Shown in pieces: positions 1-9,341 of a stretch of 64,000 nt of DNA; positions within the stretch are counted from its first letter, which is position 1, and every line of letters begins with the position of its first letter. The position numbers and the translations under genes are program-made. The stretch lies in NCBI RefSeq assembly GCF_000420865.1, contig NZ_ATVT01000001.1:124001-188000 (forward strand), given 5' to 3'. The notes beneath the pieces were generated by a model. The model was given only the letters and a program-made list of their open reading frames with translations. It did no database searches and was not told the origin of the DNA. Source of the DNA: Butyrivibrio sp. XPD2006 (GTDB lineage: Bacteria; Bacillota; Clostridia; Lachnospirales; Lachnospiraceae).

Positions 1-956
1 TTGGACACAGAGTAACGGTGGCAAGGTCAAAAGAGCTGCACGGAATTTATGAACCCTGTCCATACAATCCTATAATGAGGCAGGAAGATGAAGGTGCAGC
101 GATCCAGAGATGCGGACACGGCGATCTTGTAGAGACAGAAGACGGCAGATGGTTTATGGTCTATCTGTGCGGAAGGCAGATAGGATATGGCTACAGTATA
201 CTTGGAAGAGAGACGGCACTTGATCCCGTCACCTGGACAGCAGACGGATGGCCTGTAGTGAACGGCTTAAATGGACCTTCTGCAATGCAGGTTAAGCCAT
301 TCCCTGATATGGAAGAGACTTCCGGAAAAGAGATCGTATCCGGTCCGGAACAGATACTCTCTCCATGCGGGCTTTACATGGAATATATGACTTCCAGGCC
401 TTTTAGAGCAGGAGATGTATACTGTGATCCTGATAAGAGTTGTTTTAGGATCCGTGGCAGCAAAGCGCCGCTTAACAGTGTGGATAGCAGGAATATAGTT
501 CTCAGAAGGCAGACATCCTTTGCTTTTTCATATTCGGTAACCATGGATTTACCGGATATGACAGAGGGACAGAGCGCAGGAATAACCGGCTACTACGATG
601 AAAACACCTTCTTTGAATTCGGAGTGACAAAAAAGAACGGGAGCCTTTTTGTCTATTCCAATGAACACATAGGAGATGAGGACAGATTTCTTTTGTCAAA
701 AGACGCGTTGGCCGGTGATACAGGTTCAATAAAGCTCTATATGGATACTGACGGCCTGAAACGAAGACTTTCTTACAATATAAACGAAGGTGACTCAAGG
801 CTTGAACATACGACTCTTGAAAATGTCTTTTACCTGTGTGACGAAGGCCTTAGCCGTGGTAAGAGATTTACCGGAGCGCTTGTTGGAATGTACGTTTATG
901 AAGGAGATAACGAGCTTACTGTAACCTTCTCCAATGACAGGTATAATGTTATATAA
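1..956 (+). CDS. GH43 beta-xylosidase/arabinofuranosidase, C-terminal part (5' partial)
   Basis: The frame is open from base 3, upstream of the first possible start (GTG at 18), so the gene begins outside the window and only about 318 C-terminal codons are present. The first visible residues (HRVTVARSKELHG), then CGHGDLVETEDGRWFMVYL and LGRETALDPVTW..DGWP, are the blade-4/5 signature of GH43 enzymes that remove xylose or arabinose from xylo-oligosaccharides. From about residue 110 the protein becomes the beta-sandwich (concanavalin-like) domain that completes the active site in GH43 xylosidases. The nucleophile-side residues lie outside the window, so xylosidase versus arabinosidase and the GH43 subfamily cannot be decided. 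Followed 33 bases later by an ABC exporter gene on the same strand. Confidence 0.88.
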   Translation, partial: GHRVTVARSKELHGIYEPCPYNPIMRQEDEGAAIQRCGHGDLVETEDGRWFMVYLCGRQIGYGYSILGRETALDPVTWTADGWPVVNGLNGPSAMQVKPFPDMEETSGKEIVSGPEQILSPCGLYMEYMTSRPFRAGDVYCDPDKSCFRIRGSKAPLNSVDSRNIVLRRQTSFAFSYSVTMDLPDMTEGQSAGITGYYDENTFFEFGVTKKNGSLFVYSNEHIGDEDRFLLSKDALAGDTGSIKLYMDTDGLKRRLSYNINEGDSRLEHTTLENVFYLCDEGLSRGKRFTGALVGMYVYEGDNELTVTFSNDRYNVI

Positions 957-989
957 CACATACAAAACAAGATGATTTGAGGTTTACCA

Positions 990-2756
990 ATGAAACTGGA
1001 TACAGATGTCTATTTTGACAGCTACAAAAAACATAAGGGAAATCCTCTGATGACCCTGATCGGGTTTTATAAGGGGATGTACCACAACTTTTTCTGGTCC
1101 ACTGTATTTTATGTGATAAAGCACTCTCCGGTATGGATACTGCCTATCGTGACAGTAAACATCATAAATGCGGTGACCGACCATAGACCAAATGTAATTA
1201 CACTGATCATATTTAATATAGTTCTGATGGTATTTCTTTTGATACTTAATGTGCCGATGAACTATCTGCATATTCATTTCAGGAGCAAGTCGGTAAGAAA
1301 GGTGGAAGCGGGACTTAGAAGTGCCTTGGTGCACAAGATCCAGGTCATGTCCATTCCACATCAAAAGGATATGCTCTCGGGAAGGCTTCAGTCCAAGGTT
1401 ATAAGGGATGTTGAGGCGGTTGAGACGCTTTCTGACCAGATATTCGTTTCGCTGATCAATATCATTATCAACATGTCAGTGGCACTGGCTGTAACGATAA
1501 CAAAGAGCATAGTCGTATTTCTCTTTTTCCTGTTCATGGTACCTCTTGCAGCTTTGCTGGTGGTTACCTTTAAAAAGCCTATCAAGAAGCATAATCAGAA
1601 ATTCAGGAAGGAAATGGAAGAGACTTCTGCCAAGGTCATGGAGATGGTACAACTGGTACCCGTGACAAGAGCTCATGCGCTGGAAGATGAGGAGATAATG
1701 AGGATGGATACTCAGGTGGACCTCATTGCCCAGGCGGGGTATAACCTTGATATCATTCAGGGCAATTTCGGAGCGGTAAGCTGGGCGTTCTTCCAGATAT
1801 TTCAGGTTTTGTGCCTTGCATTTACTTCAATACTGGCCGTTAAAGGCAGAGTGCAGATCGGAGATGTTGTTCTTTATCAGAGCTACTTCACATCCATAGT
1901 AGGACAGGTATCATCTCTTTTGACACTTCTTCCTGTGATATCCAAAGGCCTTGAGTCTGTGAGCAGTATTGGGGAAATCCTTGAATTTGAGCATGTTGAG
2001 GACAGTTCGGACAAAGAGGAAGTTAGAGATATTGAGGGCAATTTCACATTTGAAAATGTCGGCTATTCATATCCGGACAGCGATGAATATACTGTTCATG
2101 ATATCAATCTTCGTGTTAATAAGGGCGAGACTGTTGCGTTTGTAGGTGAATCCGGAGCAGGTAAGTCAACTATTATGAATCTTCTTGTCGGATTCGGACT
2201 GCCTACAAGCGGACGGATCCTCGTTGACGATAAGGATCTCAGTCACATAAATCTTCAGAGCTACAGAAAGAACCTTGCTGTTGTTCCACAGAATACAATT
2301 CTTTTCTCCGGAAGCATAAGAGATAATATACTCTACGGAACCAGCGACATTACTGACGCTGAGCTTGACAGAGTTATCGAGGAGTCGGGCTTAAAGAGCG
2401 TGATCGATAAGCTGCCCATGGGACTTGAAACGAAGGTGGGAGAGCACGGAGATAAGCTTTCAGGCGGACAGAAGCAGAGAATCTCAATCGCGAGAGCTTT
2501 GATCAGACACCCGAAGGTAATCCTTCTTGATGAGGCAACATCTGCTCTGGATGCTCTTTCGGAAAAAGAGGTTACCTATGCGCTGGAAAATATGTCAAAT
2601 AAATGCACTACCTTTATAGTTGCCCATAAGCTTGCTACGATTGAAAAGGCTGACAAGATAGTTGTAATAGACAAAGGCACAGTGGCAGAGTGTGGCACTG
2701 CAAAAGAGCTTATGGATAAAAAAGGAATATTCTACAGAATGGAGATGACAAAATGA
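990..2756 (+). CDS. ABC transporter, fused permease/ATPase half-transporter (type I exporter)
   Basis: A 588-residue protein with an N-terminal membrane domain of about six helices (residues 30-330) and a C-terminal ATPase. Walker A GESGAGKS lies near 386-393, signature LSGGQKQR near 490 and Walker B VILLDEATSALD near 510-521, followed by the switch His (VAHK). All ATPase motifs are intact. Half-transporters of this class work as dimers and usually export lipids, peptides or drugs; the substrate is not evident. Lying between a GH43 enzyme and a sugar isomerase, with a 4-base ATGA overlap to the latter, it is probably part of a carbohydrate locus, although sugar uptake is not the usual job of this family. 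An RBS (GAGGT) precedes the ATG. Confidence 0.9.
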   Translation: MKLDTDVYFDSYKKHKGNPLMTLIGFYKGMYHNFFWSTVFYVIKHSPVWILPIVTVNIINAVTDHRPNVITLIIFNIVLMVFLLILNVPMNYLHIHFRSKSVRKVEAGLRSALVHKIQVMSIPHQKDMLSGRLQSKVIRDVEAVETLSDQIFVSLINIIINMSVALAVTITKSIVVFLFFLFMVPLAALLVVTFKKPIKKHNQKFRKEMEETSAKVMEMVQLVPVTRAHALEDEEIMRMDTQVDLIAQAGYNLDIIQGNFGAVSWAFFQIFQVLCLAFTSILAVKGRVQIGDVVLYQSYFTSIVGQVSSLLTLLPVISKGLESVSSIGEILEFEHVEDSSDKEEVRDIEGNFTFENVGYSYPDSDEYTVHDINLRVNKGETVAFVGESGAGKSTIMNLLVGFGLPTSGRILVDDKDLSHINLQSYRKNLAVVPQNTILFSGSIRDNILYGTSDITDAELDRVIEESGLKSVIDKLPMGLETKVGEHGDKLSGGQKQRISIARALIRHPKVILLDEATSALDALSEKEVTYALENMSNKCTTFIVAHKLATIEKADKIVVIDKGTVAECGTAKELMDKKGIFYRMEMTK

Positions 2757-3601
2757 TACAGCTTGGAATCAGATTTCACGATGTAAAAGAGCTCCCCTTC
2801 GAGGAGAGGTTACAGGAAGTAAAACGACAGGGATTTTCCTGCATCCACCTGGCACTGTCCAAGGTTCCGGGATTTACTGCGGATACAAATGCCCTTACAC
2901 CGGGATATGCAATGTATTTAAGGAATGCCCTCAGAAAGGCAGATCTTGATATGGCGGTTCTGGGGTGCTATTTAAATCTGGCTAATCCCAATGCCGAGAA
3001 ACTCGCTGAAATCCAGGAGAAATACTATGCTCATATCCGCTTTGCTTCTATAGCAGGATGCGGAATGGTCGGAACTGAGACCGGAGCTCCCAATGAAGGT
3101 TATACATATGACAAAGAGGCCTGCCATTCAAAGGAGGCACTTGAGATCTTTATAACAAATCTTCGCCCGGTTGTGGAATGTGCAGAGAAATTCGGAGTCA
3201 TAGTTGCTATTGAGCCGGTTTACAGACATATTGTCTACGATGCAAAAAGAGCAAGAGAGGTTCTGGATCGCATTGGATCGCCTAATCTCAAGATAATATT
3301 TGATCCGGTTAATCTGTTATGGACGGACAATTATGACAGGAGGATGGAAGTCATAGATGAAGCCATCGATATAATCGGTAAGGATGTGGCTATGATCCAT
3401 TTGAAAGACTGCCTTCTTGAGGGGGATAAAGTAAAGAGCGTGGGATGCGGATTCGGCGATATGGATTATACGAATATCATACGATTTGCGCTTGAAAATA
3501 AGCCCTTTATCCATGCAACCCTTGAAGATACCAAGCCTGAAACAGCTGTTGAGTCAAGAAAGTGCATAGAATCCGTGATAGAAAATTATTACAATAAATG
3601 A
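2753..3601 (+). CDS. Xylose isomerase-like TIM barrel sugar (phosphate) isomerase/epimerase
   Basis: A 282-residue AP-endonuclease-2/xylose-isomerase-like TIM barrel. Likely metal-binding acidic and His residues are visible in order: Glu in VAIEPVYRH, Asp in IIFDPVNLLW, His in MIHLKDC and Glu in HATLED. Members interconvert or epimerise keto-sugars and polyols; family membership alone does not give the substrate. The start overlaps the stop of the ABC transporter gene (ATGA), implying translational coupling. With the GH43 enzyme upstream, a role in handling a sugar released from plant polysaccharide is plausible but inferred. Confidence 0.85.
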   Translation: MIQLGIRFHDVKELPFEERLQEVKRQGFSCIHLALSKVPGFTADTNALTPGYAMYLRNALRKADLDMAVLGCYLNLANPNAEKLAEIQEKYYAHIRFASIAGCGMVGTETGAPNEGYTYDKEACHSKEALEIFITNLRPVVECAEKFGVIVAIEPVYRHIVYDAKRAREVLDRIGSPNLKIIFDPVNLLWTDNYDRRMEVIDEAIDIIGKDVAMIHLKDCLLEGDKVKSVGCGFGDMDYTNIIRFALENKPFIHATLEDTKPETAVESRKCIESVIENYYNK

Positions 3602-3705
3602 AACAACTTTGGTAATTTTGTTCATTGCTGAATCCTCTCATATCTGTTAAGTTATTCGATGTTGTGTTTTTAGAAGAAACAAATAGTTATGTAGAGGAGA
3701 GAATT

Positions 3706-4491
3706 ATGAAAAGAAAACTTATTGCAATCGCAATGACAATGACAATGGTTATGGCTCTTTCAGCCTGCGGTAAGAGTGCAGAGGTTGATGAGCCTGCAGT
3801 TGAGGTCCAGGCAGAGGAGTCTGCAGAGGCTACAGCTGAGGAATCTGTTGAGGCATCTTCTGAAGATGAGAAGTCTCTTGAGGAGCAGGCTGCTGAGGTT
3901 AGTGCTGAGGGTGAGGCGCCTCAGGCAGAAATGGAAGAAGCAGGTGAGTTTTCAGTAGGTACAGTTGAGGGAAATTCCTATGTAAACGAGTACTTCGGTG
4001 TTAAGCTTAACCTTCTTGATGGTTACGCATTTGTTGATGATGAAGCTCTTGCTCAGATCACAGGTTTAACAGCAGACATGCTTTCAGACAACAAGCTTCT
4101 TGCTAAGGCTATCGAGGACGGAACAGCAACAATCATCGCTTATGCTGCTGATTCAACAGGTCTTAACAACGTTAACGTAACAGTACAGTCAAATGCATCA
4201 CTTGCAAACGCAATCCTTGATGAGGAAGCTGTTCTTGTAGCAAGCGTAGGCCAGGCTAAGTCAGCTCTTGAGGCTCAGGGTATCTCAAACATCACATACG
4301 ATGTTGTAGAGAAGGAAGTTGCAGGAGAAAACCACAAGGTTCTTAAGATGAACGGTGAGTTCAACGGCATTGAGTTCCACAACGAGATGGTTAACCTTCA
4401 GAAGGGTGACTACATGCTCGCATTCGCAGCAACATCATTCAACGGTGATTCAACAGATGCTATGATTGACGCTGTTGAGGCACTCAACTAA
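3706..4491 (+). CDS. Secreted lipoprotein with acidic Glu/Ala-rich linker, unknown function
   Basis: Start set at ATG 3706, which follows GAGGAGAG; an in-frame TTG at 3625 has no RBS and would bury the signal peptide. The 261-residue protein has a lipoprotein signal peptide with lipobox LSAC (lipidated Cys21), a low-complexity acidic Glu/Ala/Ser/Val linker (about 25-85) and a compact C-terminal domain (about 88-261) with no motif I recognise. Codon use is strongly biased to GCT, GTT, CTT and AAC, like ackA and gpmI in this window and unlike the flanking genes, suggesting high expression. The gene ends at a strong bidirectional terminator. Role unknown; a surface adhesin or binding protein is possible. 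Confidence 0.8.
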   Translation: MKRKLIAIAMTMTMVMALSACGKSAEVDEPAVEVQAEESAEATAEESVEASSEDEKSLEEQAAEVSAEGEAPQAEMEEAGEFSVGTVEGNSYVNEYFGVKLNLLDGYAFVDDEALAQITGLTADMLSDNKLLAKAIEDGTATIIAYAADSTGLNNVNVTVQSNASLANAILDEEAVLVASVGQAKSALEAQGISNITYDVVEKEVAGENHKVLKMNGEFNGIEFHNEMVNLQKGDYMLAFAATSFNGDSTDAMIDAVEALN

Positions 4492-4523
4492 TATATATAA
4501 GCAGAAAACATATTGCAAAAGAA

Positions 4524-4565
4524 ATCCCCGGACGCCGGTATGAACGGTGCTCGGGGATGTTTTTA
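4524..4565. terminator. Bidirectional intrinsic terminator
   Basis: ATCCCCG at 4524-4530 pairs with CGGGGAT at 4551-4557, extended by an imperfect inner stem, and is followed by a T tract. It separates the lipoprotein gene from the convergent gene whose stop codon is at 4563-4565. Confidence 0.85.
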
Positions 4566-6677
4566 TTTCTGAAGATGTTTGAGCTGATTTGTCACCTCCG
4601 GCGGGACATCGATTTCCTCTTTGTTCAGCTTGTGGATTATGTTTGTAATGGGCTTTATGAGATTTCCCATATGAGCCTGATAGTGATTGATCAGTTCTGT
4701 ATACTGAGGGTTATCGCCGATCTTTTCACGTATTTCTTTCGAGAACGGACAGAAGGTAAACAGGATTTCTCTGGCGACCTTGTTGAGCCTTGGTGAACCG
4801 GCGGACTCAAACTTAATATAGGAGAGATAGTCTGCGATAAAGACATTTTTGTAGTTATTGCTGTATTTCTTGAGGTCTGTCTTTAACTTCTCCTTATTTT
4901 CTGCGGACAGTGAAGAGTTCTTTTTAAAGAACTGCAAATAGTCGCAGTACATCGATGTCAGTGACGGGTCTGTGACGTCGTTCCAATGCACGCCTTGAGC
5001 AGTCTTGCACATTTCCCACCTGAACTCGCCAAAGAGCTTGATCATGGCTTCTTCGGTGTTCTCGGTATTAAAGATCGAGACTATCATACGTGCCCTGGTT
5101 CTTCTGTTTTTGCCGTCTATTTCCTGCCAGAGGCTTGCGCGGCTTCCGACGTTTGGCATAAGGATCATATAAGGAGTAATGTCATCGTCGTAATACAGCT
5201 GTGTAATACCGATATCAGTATTTGAATAAACAGCCTGTCTGCAGAACACACCGTAATCGATACTGCGTATCATATCAAAGTATTCATTGACCTTGGCTGA
5301 TGTCTGATATGCCATATCCAGAGGCCTTAGGACATTCTGAGAGTCAAAGACGGGAACAAAAGAGGATATACGTCCAAAGGTCATTCTGTTGCCCAGCGAA
5401 AAGAGATTGTGAATCTCAAATTCAAGCCTCTTTTGAGGATTGCCAAACATGGCTTCCATCTGAGCTTCATTTATGGCCCCGCTTGTCTTTTGGTCGCGCA
5501 GATATGTTGGCCAGTCCTGATCGAATTCATTTCTTGAAGGTTCAACCTCCAGCATGAATATCTTCTTCAGCCATTCATATATTGTAAAAACGTTTCCTTT
5601 TGGATCAGGAATATAGGCCTTGGCCATGTTGTAGAGGATAGTGGTATATTTATCGCCTGCAAGCTCCTCATCAACAAATCCGAACATGAAGAACATCTTA
5701 ACTTCTGTAGGAACATTTTCATCGGTAAGGCTCTTTAAAAAGGCCGGGAGATAAATGTTATAGAAAGTAGATCCGATGCTTCTTCTGAGTGCTCTTGCTT
5801 CGTCTGATGAATCGTATCTGTTTTCGTTTGCCTTAAATGCTGTTATCTGTTCTTCAAACACAGCAGCAACTTCGCTGCTGACACCTGAATAGGAAAGTAT
5901 TGTTGCCAGGGCATTCACGACAGTGACTGTAGGTTCACCTTCACCGCTTGCCGCTTTTTCCTGGTCAGAGAGCCTTGCTCTTATGACCTTCATGGCAGAA
6001 ATAAAACCTGCGGCTTTCTTTTTCAGAGACCTTCTGTATTCGTTTAAAAGAACTACTTCATCGGAAATTGTGAAGTAGATATTGAAAGTGCTCATTACCA
6101 TTCCGGTGGCAATATCGATGTTGAGAGGGTAGAGCGTCTTTTTCAGTACGGCTTCATTCTCTTTTAGTGAGTTAATGAAATCTATTGTCCATTGGGGAAT
6201 TTTTTTGGAACGTTCAGGAGGTATCAGTTCATCGATCTCCGGGAACTGTTTTGCAATTTCACCGACCTTGATGCACAGATCAGGATAATCTGCGTAGTCA
6301 GCCATGATCTGATCGTATTCCTTGACAGCATCGTCAAACTGCTGATCATAGACAGCGCAGACAAGCGCAGCCGTATCCGTTGACTGTGAAGCCAGGATTG
6401 GAGCAATCTTAGGATTTGATTTTACAACTTTGGGAATGTCTGCAGCAGACTCATACGGATACGAATAGACGGCGGACTCCTCTAAAGCCTCTATAGTGTA
6501 GTTATAGGGCTTGCCCGGATGTTCGACGATGCCTATGAAAGTTCCGACACCGGCATTGATGGAAGAGTAGGGATTGGAAATTTTAAGACTTCCCTTGACC
6601 AGAACTTCCACAGTAGAAACTATATCTGTACCGGCTTTATGCAGGATCTGACCTTTTTCAAGTTTAATAAGACCCAT
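4563..6677 (-). CDS. Large protein with cyclic-nucleotide-binding-like N-terminal domain, unknown function
   Basis: Start at ATG 6677 (complement), 704 residues, because GGAGGCGTC directly precedes it; an ATG six codons further out lacks an RBS. Residues about 1-110 (LIKLEKGQILHKAG..., VLVKGSLKI) resemble the jelly-roll cNMP-binding/Crp effector domain. I see no clear phosphate-binding-cassette Arg, so binding of cAMP or cGMP is doubtful. The remaining roughly 590 residues are soluble, largely alpha-helical and unrecognised; there is no DNA-binding domain, no membrane segment and no enzymatic motif. It lies downstream of tmcAL on the same strand with a 79-base AT-rich gap, so it may have its own promoter. 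The call rests on the N-terminal resemblance only. Confidence 0.6.
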   Translation of the reverse strand: MGLIKLEKGQILHKAGTDIVSTVEVLVKGSLKISNPYSSINAGVGTFIGIVEHPGKPYNYTIEALEESAVYSYPYESAADIPKVVKSNPKIAPILASQSTDTAALVCAVYDQQFDDAVKEYDQIMADYADYPDLCIKVGEIAKQFPEIDELIPPERSKKIPQWTIDFINSLKENEAVLKKTLYPLNIDIATGMVMSTFNIYFTISDEVVLLNEYRRSLKKKAAGFISAMKVIRARLSDQEKAASGEGEPTVTVVNALATILSYSGVSSEVAAVFEEQITAFKANENRYDSSDEARALRRSIGSTFYNIYLPAFLKSLTDENVPTEVKMFFMFGFVDEELAGDKYTTILYNMAKAYIPDPKGNVFTIYEWLKKIFMLEVEPSRNEFDQDWPTYLRDQKTSGAINEAQMEAMFGNPQKRLEFEIHNLFSLGNRMTFGRISSFVPVFDSQNVLRPLDMAYQTSAKVNEYFDMIRSIDYGVFCRQAVYSNTDIGITQLYYDDDITPYMILMPNVGSRASLWQEIDGKNRRTRARMIVSIFNTENTEEAMIKLFGEFRWEMCKTAQGVHWNDVTDPSLTSMYCDYLQFFKKNSSLSAENKEKLKTDLKKYSNNYKNVFIADYLSYIKFESAGSPRLNKVAREILFTFCPFSKEIREKIGDNPQYTELINHYQAHMGNLIKPITNIIHKLNKEEIDVPPEVTNQLKHLQK

Positions 6678-6756
6678 GACGCCTCCGTGAATCAATCAGC
6701 AGTGTCCATACATATATATGTTATCACGATAAAAAGTTCACTTCAATTTAAATATA

Positions 6757-8010
6757 TTAAAGAATTATCGGTTTTAAACTGTATTCCGACCCCTCGTAGG
6801 ACTTAGAGACAGAATTATAGATGCTGCTGGCGGTGAGTGTTTCGTCAAAAAGTCTTTTTTGAAGGGGGCTTAAGGTCTTTTTAGCATATTTAGGCCTGTC
6901 GATGACAGGGATCACAGATGAATCGTGAATACGCGCAAGAACATCGGATGAAGCGGAATTAAGCCCCAGTACCCGTGCATAGCCGGTAAAAGAGTCCTTC
7001 TTATACTCGTTCATGTTTTCCTTGGTAATGTTCAGAAGGATATGCAAAAGAGATCTGCTTATCCTTGTGTATACGTGATTTCTGCTCTTTAGCTTCGTGC
7101 AGAAATCACTGAAATTATCAAAGCTGTCAAGATTATTGACCATGAGATTTGAGATGTCAGTGTTGACATCAAGATAATCTGTATATCCTTTATCCTTTTC
7201 CAAAGTTAGCTTGTAACGAAGGAGCTGGGACAGATCATTGGAGGATAAAAAGCTTCCGCCATATGATGCGATTTCTCTGATGGCGCCATCGGGCATAAAG
7301 CCGTTTAAAAGCTCTTTGGCATGGGCTTTGGTATAGTTTTCTGAGGCCGTAAAGATCCTGGCCCTTACGCCGGATGCACTCGGAACGCCGCCGAGATCGT
7401 CGCTGTGATAGGGCTGACCGAAGCGTTCTATGGTATAGGGTTTTATTTTGCTCTTTTGTTTTTTGAGTGCTTTCAGATATTCTATTGCAAGGATGCTGTT
7501 AGGTGATGAAAAGATCTGCCTGTAAACATCGATATTGTTATCGACAGACTGATTTTTAAGAGCAGCCATGAGTGCACTGGCACTGGCTGCAGGATAGGGC
7601 ATTCCCTCTTTTAGCTCTTTTTCAAGGATCTCTTTATAGAGCCCGGGTTCGCTGTTTAAGATATCCGCGATGGTATCAAGCTTATCAAGATCGGCATGTT
7701 CGCTGCCGAAGCATAGATAATCAACACATCCAAGACCATTTAGTATTGCTACTGCACCCTGGGCAAAGTACTCGGCACTTCCGGTGCTGTAGTATACCGG
7801 AAGCTCAAGAACAAGATCTGCACCGCAACTAAGCGCCATTTTTGTTCTGGCGAATTTGTTTACGATGGCCGGTGCTCCGCGCTGGACAAAATCTCCGCTC
7901 ATGACAACTATGGCTCTGTCAGCTCCGAGATTTTTTTTGCAGGTTTCGATAAGGTGCTTGTGACCTTCGTGAAATGGATTAAATTCTGCTATTATTCCGA
8001 TAGTTTTCAT
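6757..8010 (-). CDS. tmcAL: tRNA(Met) cytidine acetate ligase
   Basis: A 417-residue member of the YlbM/DUF795 family. The N-terminus GIIAEFNPFHEGHKHLIE carries the HxGH-like motif of the nucleotidyltransferase superfamily, and GDFVQRGAPAIVNKFARTKMAL plus DLVLELPVYYSTGSAEYFA are the family's hallmark blocks. The enzyme activates acetate with ATP and forms N4-acetylcytidine at the wobble position of elongator tRNA-Met. It is divergent from acetate kinase, a neighbourhood common in Firmicutes, which fits the shared acetate link. Full length for the family. Confidence 0.92.
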   Translation of the reverse strand: MKTIGIIAEFNPFHEGHKHLIETCKKNLGADRAIVVMSGDFVQRGAPAIVNKFARTKMALSCGADLVLELPVYYSTGSAEYFAQGAVAILNGLGCVDYLCFGSEHADLDKLDTIADILNSEPGLYKEILEKELKEGMPYPAASASALMAALKNQSVDNNIDVYRQIFSSPNSILAIEYLKALKKQKSKIKPYTIERFGQPYHSDDLGGVPSASGVRARIFTASENYTKAHAKELLNGFMPDGAIREIASYGGSFLSSNDLSQLLRYKLTLEKDKGYTDYLDVNTDISNLMVNNLDSFDNFSDFCTKLKSRNHVYTRISRSLLHILLNITKENMNEYKKDSFTGYARVLGLNSASSDVLARIHDSSVIPVIDRPKYAKKTLSPLQKRLFDETLTASSIYNSVSKSYEGSEYSLKPIIL

Positions 8011-8132
8011 AGGAAATTACCCGTTTTTCCAATTTTTGTACAAGTTTTACCCTTGTCCTTAAATTATAATATAAGTATATTTATTATTGGAAGTTTTTTG
8101 ACTTTAAATAAAATGGGAAAAGAGGTTACTAC

Positions 8133-9326
8133 ATGAAAATACTTGTTATCAACTGTGGAAGTTCATCACTGAAGTTCCAGCTTATCGACTCTGAAACAGA
8201 GGCAGTTATCTGCAAAGGACTCTGCGAGAGAATCGGAATCGACGGAAGCCGTATTGTTTATACTCCTGCCGGCAAGGACAAGATTACCAAGGAAGAGCCG
8301 ATGCCTGATCACAACAAGGCTATAGAGATGGTCATCGAAGCTCTTACAAATGCAGAGGACGGCGTTGTTAAGCTTGAGGAGATCGGAGCTGTTGGACATC
8401 GTATCGTACACGGCGGCGAGAAGTTCACTAAGTCAGTTGTTATCAACGATGAAGTTATTAAGGCAATCGAGGAGGTTTCAGATCTTGCACCTCTTCACAA
8501 TCCTGCTAACCTGATTGGAATCAGAGCATGCCAGAAGGTTATGCCCGGAGTTCCTATGGTTGCAGTATTTGATACAGCTTTCCATCAGACAATGCCACAG
8601 GAAGCATACCTTTACGGTCTTCCATATTCATACTATGAGAAGTACGGTATCAGAAGATACGGCTTCCACGGTACAAGCCATTCTTATGTAAGCAAGCGCG
8701 CTGCAGAGATCATTGGCAAAGACATTAAGGATCTTAAGATAATTGTTTGCCACCTTGGAAACGGTGCATCAATTTCAGCTGTTAAGGACGGCAAGTGCAT
8801 TGACACTTCAATGGGGCTTACACCTCTTGAGGGTCTTATCATGGGAACAAGAACCGGTGACATCGATCCTTCAGTTGTTGAGTTTGTAATGAAGAAAGAA
8901 AACTCTACAGTTGCAGACGTAACAAACCTTCTTAACAAAAAGTCAGGTGTTTACGGTCTTTCCAATAACCTTTCATCAGACTTCAGAGATCTTGAGGATG
9001 CATATCTTAAGGGCGATGAGGGTGCCAAGAGAGCAGTAGATGCGTTCACATACAGGGTTGCCAAGTATATCGGATCTTACACAGCAGCTATGGGTGGCGT
9101 TGATGTTATCTGTTTCACAGCAGGTGTGGGTGAGAACAGCGGATTCACAAGAGGACTTATCTGCGATAGACTTTCATTCCTCGGTGCAACGGTTGATGCT
9201 GAGGCCAATAAGGTTCGCGGCGAAGAGAAGACTATCTCTGCTGCTGACTCTAAGGTTCTTCTTATGGTGGTTCCTACTAACGAAGAGCTTGCAATCGCAA
9301 GAGATACTTACGAACTCTGCAAATAA
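8133..9326 (+). CDS. ackA: Acetate kinase
   Basis: The 397-residue length is standard. The N-terminal [39 protein letters not shown] and FTAGVGENS blocks of the acetokinase family are all present. It converts acetyl phosphate and ADP to acetate and ATP, the substrate-level phosphorylation step of acetate fermentation. Codon use is strongly biased, as expected for an abundant enzyme. No pta, DUF177 gene or rpmF is adjacent, so phosphotransacetylase must be encoded elsewhere. A TATAAT hexamer at 8065-8070 lies in the short AT-rich leader, without a convincing -35 box. An aldose epimerase gene follows after 15 bases. Confidence 0.97.
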   Translation: MKILVINCGSSSLKFQLIDSETEAVICKGLCERIGIDGSRIVYTPAGKDKITKEEPMPDHNKAIEMVIEALTNAEDGVVKLEEIGAVGHRIVHGGEKFTKSVVINDEVIKAIEEVSDLAPLHNPANLIGIRACQKVMPGVPMVAVFDTAFHQTMPQEAYLYGLPYSYYEKYGIRRYGFHGTSHSYVSKRAAEIIGKDIKDLKIIVCHLGNGASISAVKDGKCIDTSMGLTPLEGLIMGTRTGDIDPSVVEFVMKKENSTVADVTNLLNKKSGVYGLSNNLSSDFRDLEDAYLKGDEGAKRAVDAFTYRVAKYIGSYTAAMGGVDVICFTAGVGENSGFTRGLICDRLSFLGATVDAEANKVRGEEKTISAADSKVLLMVVPTNEELAIARDTYELCK

Positions 9327-9341
9327 CAGAAAGGCTTTCGG

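Noticed and set aside
3625..3705. TTG start for the lipoprotein gene
   Set aside because: It has no RBS and would place the lipoprotein signal peptide inside the protein.
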